In this document: positions 4,066 to 5,600 of the stretch, piece by piece
Position numbering within the stretch: position 1 is the first letter of the stretch
Layout: each line of letters begins with the position of its first letter
From: Moraxellaceae bacterium
GTDB taxonomy: Bacteria > Pseudomonadota > Gammaproteobacteria > Pseudomonadales > Moraxellaceae
Direction: 5' to 3'
Assembly: GCA_030684415.1 (NCBI GenBank)
Contig: JAUXNL010000083.1
Span: 1-5,600 of the forward strand
DNA length: 5,600 nucleotides
The notes under the pieces: generated by a model
What the model was told of the DNA's origin: nothing
The model's input: the letters and a program-made list of their open reading frames with translations, nothing else
The model's database searches: none
Translations under genes and position numbers: made by a program

Positions 4066-5600
4066 ATGCCTCTGCACACACAACAGACCCTGCAACGCAA
4101 ATTCCTGCGGATTGTCCTGCTCAGCGCCGGCCTTGCCTTGCTGTTGGCCTGGATGGTGTTTGCCTTCACCGCCGCCATCAAGATGCAAGATGATCTGCAC
4201 GGACGCCTGTCCACCCTGGCCGACGCCACCGCTTTCAACCTGCAAGCGTCACTGGCTTTTGACGACCGCAACGAAGCCCTCAAGACCCTGCAATCCCTGC
4301 GCGCCGAAACCAGCGTCACCCAAGCCTGCATTGTCGACCGCAAGGGCGAGCTGTTCGCCAACGTCCGCTTCAACGGCAGCAACACACCCTGTGGTCGTGG
4401 ACCCGCCACACCGCACTTGTTCGTGCGTCACTTGCATGTCGAGCAACCCGTCACTCTTGAAGGTGAAGTACTGGGCCGCCTGCATGTAGATGCCGACCTT
4501 GCCCGGCACTGGCAAACGCTGGCGCTTTATCTGCTGTTGATGGTGCTGCTGGGGGCTCTCGGGCTGCTGCTGGCCAGTCTGCTGGGCATGCGCCTTTTGC
4601 AGCGGGTCACCGCTCCCATCCTTGCACTGGCCAGCACCGCCGAAAATGTGTCCCGCGAGCAGAATTACAGCTTGCGCGCAGGGGGTGACAGCAATGATGA
4701 AATCGGCCTGCTGGTGCAGCGCTTCAATGAAATGCTGACGCAAATTGAAACGCGCGATGCCGAGCTGGCACGTCACCGCAGCGGTTTGCAGCAAGAAGTC
4801 GAAGCCCGCACACGCGAATTGCGCCAGGCCAAGGAAGTCGCCGAGGCCGCCAGCCAGGCCAAATCCCTTTTTCTCGCCATGATGAGCCACGAAATCCGCA
4901 CGCCCATGAGTGGCGTGCTCGGCATGACCGAACTACTGCTCGACAGTCCGCTCGATGCCGAGCAACGGCGCCATGCCGAAGCCGTGCACCACTCTGGCGA
5001 ATCCCTGCTCGCCATCATCAACGACATTCTCGACTTTTCGAAAATCGAAGCCGGCAAGCTTGAACTCGAGCGTATTCCGTTCAGTCCGGCACAAGTGGTG
5101 CAGGATGTCCTGGCCCTGCTGGCCGAGCGTGCGCGCAACCAAGGGCTTGAGTTGTCCTGCGCCATCGACGGCAGTGTGCCCAACGAGGTCATCGGTGACC
5201 CCAACCGGCTGCGGCAAATCCTGCTCAACCTCACGGGCAATGCCATCAAGTTCACCGAAAAAGGGAGTGTGCAAGTCCGGCTTTCCGGTCAGGCCTCGGC
5301 GAGTAACCGGGTACGCTTGCATGTCGAGGTCTACGACACCGGCATCGGCATGAGCGCCGATGCCCTGCACTCCCTGTTCCAACCATTCATCCAGGCTGAC
5401 ACCTCACATGCCCGCCGCTTCGGTGGCACCGGGCTCGGCCTCGCCATCGTGAAGCAGTTGGTGGAAATGATGGGGGGCCAGATCGATGTACGCACGCTGC
5501 CACAACAGGGCAGTTGCTTCGCCTTTACGCTCGAGCTCTTGGCAACGAATACCGAGATCAACACCACTGCGCTCGCCAGCCCCGCCAATCTGCCGGACCT
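4066..5600 (+). CDS. Sensor histidine kinase with CHASE8-like periplasmic domain and HAMP (probably hybrid; C-terminus cut by window edge)
   Basis: 511 codons are visible with no stop. TM1 is at about 13-36. Residues 40-148 form a periplasmic sensor resembling CHASE8, with LADATAFNLQASLAFDDRNEA at 51-71 as its most typical stretch. TM2 is at about 150-174 and HAMP at 174-229 (TAPILALA, then DEIGLLVQRFNEML at 211-224). A short coiled coil follows at 230-262. HisKA starts near 266 with the H-box MSHEIRTPMSG; the phosphorylated histidine is H275. The ATPase domain shows the N-box NLTGNAIKFT at 388-397, DTGIG at 424-428, an F-box near 438-441 and GGTGLGLAI at 453-461. All catalytic motifs are intact. 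The DILDFSKIEAGK stretch at 320-331 is typical of BarA-type hybrid kinases, so one or more receiver domains probably follow beyond 5600. The sensor half has the same plan as the diguanylate cyclase YfiN, and the YfiR-like gene directly upstream encodes the likely periplasmic inhibitor. Kinase identity is sure; hybrid nature and partner are inferred. Confidence 0.95.
   Translation, partial: MPLHTQQTLQRKFLRIVLLSAGLALLLAWMVFAFTAAIKMQDDLHGRLSTLADATAFNLQASLAFDDRNEALKTLQSLRAETSVTQACIVDRKGELFANVRFNGSNTPCGRGPATPHLFVRHLHVEQPVTLEGEVLGRLHVDADLARHWQTLALYLLLMVLLGALGLLLASLLGMRLLQRVTAPILALASTAENVSREQNYSLRAGGDSNDEIGLLVQRFNEMLTQIETRDAELARHRSGLQQEVEARTRELRQAKEVAEAASQAKSLFLAMMSHEIRTPMSGVLGMTELLLDSPLDAEQRRHAEAVHHSGESLLAIINDILDFSKIEAGKLELERIPFSPAQVVQDVLALLAERARNQGLELSCAIDGSVPNEVIGDPNRLRQILLNLTGNAIKFTEKGSVQVRLSGQASASNRVRLHVEVYDTGIGMSADALHSLFQPFIQADTSHARRFGGTGLGLAIVKQLVEMMGGQIDVRTLPQQGSCFAFTLELLATNTEINTTALASPANLPD

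Noticed and set aside
4249..4890. 213-residue minus-strand open frame and others opposite the kinase (4773-5255, 4933-5382)
   Set aside because: Shadows of the kinase frame, which carries H-box, N-box and G-box motifs throughout.

Overview
The window looks like a high-GC, Gram-negative proteobacterial chromosome, most likely a gammaproteobacterium. The signal recognition particle GTPase Ffh reads like gammaproteobacterial Ffh over its whole length. An outer-membrane TonB-dependent receptor and a periplasmic YfiR-family protein confirm a two-membrane cell. No mobile element, CRISPR array, tRNA or rRNA was seen.

Layout: positions 1-1260 (minus) hold the N-terminal 420 residues of a TonB-dependent receptor; its C-terminal barrel lies beyond the left edge. 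Positions 1261-1594 are a non-coding gap with three inverted repeats, two of which are candidate ends for the ffh transcript. Positions 1595-3082 (minus) hold ffh, complete, with an unusually long Gly/Met/Pro-rich tail. Just upstream is a strong sigma70-type promoter whose TATAAT box sits between two runs of six C. Positions 3083-3491 are the non-coding gap between ffh and the divergent plus-strand operon, and contain a short cluster of CTACCC-type repeats. Positions 3492-4064 (plus) encode a secreted YfiR-family (DUF4154) protein. One base after its stop, an inner-membrane sensor histidine kinase starts at 4066 (TM, CHASE8-like periplasmic domain, TM, HAMP, HisKA, HATPase) and runs off the right edge.

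How the parts may work together: in the known YfiBNR system, periplasmic YfiR inhibits the CHASE8-HAMP-GGDEF diguanylate cyclase YfiN. Here the YfiR-like protein is co-transcribed with a protein that has a similar sensor half, but its output is a histidine kinase instead of a GGDEF domain. The simplest inference is that YfiR gates a phosphorelay from the periplasm. From memory, TonB-dependent receptors of this type often occur beside YfiR/kinase pairs, so the receptor at 1-1260 may belong to the same module, with the housekeeping gene ffh lying between the two halves. That arrangement, and the absence of rpsP directly downstream of ffh, are the most unusual things in an otherwise readable window.
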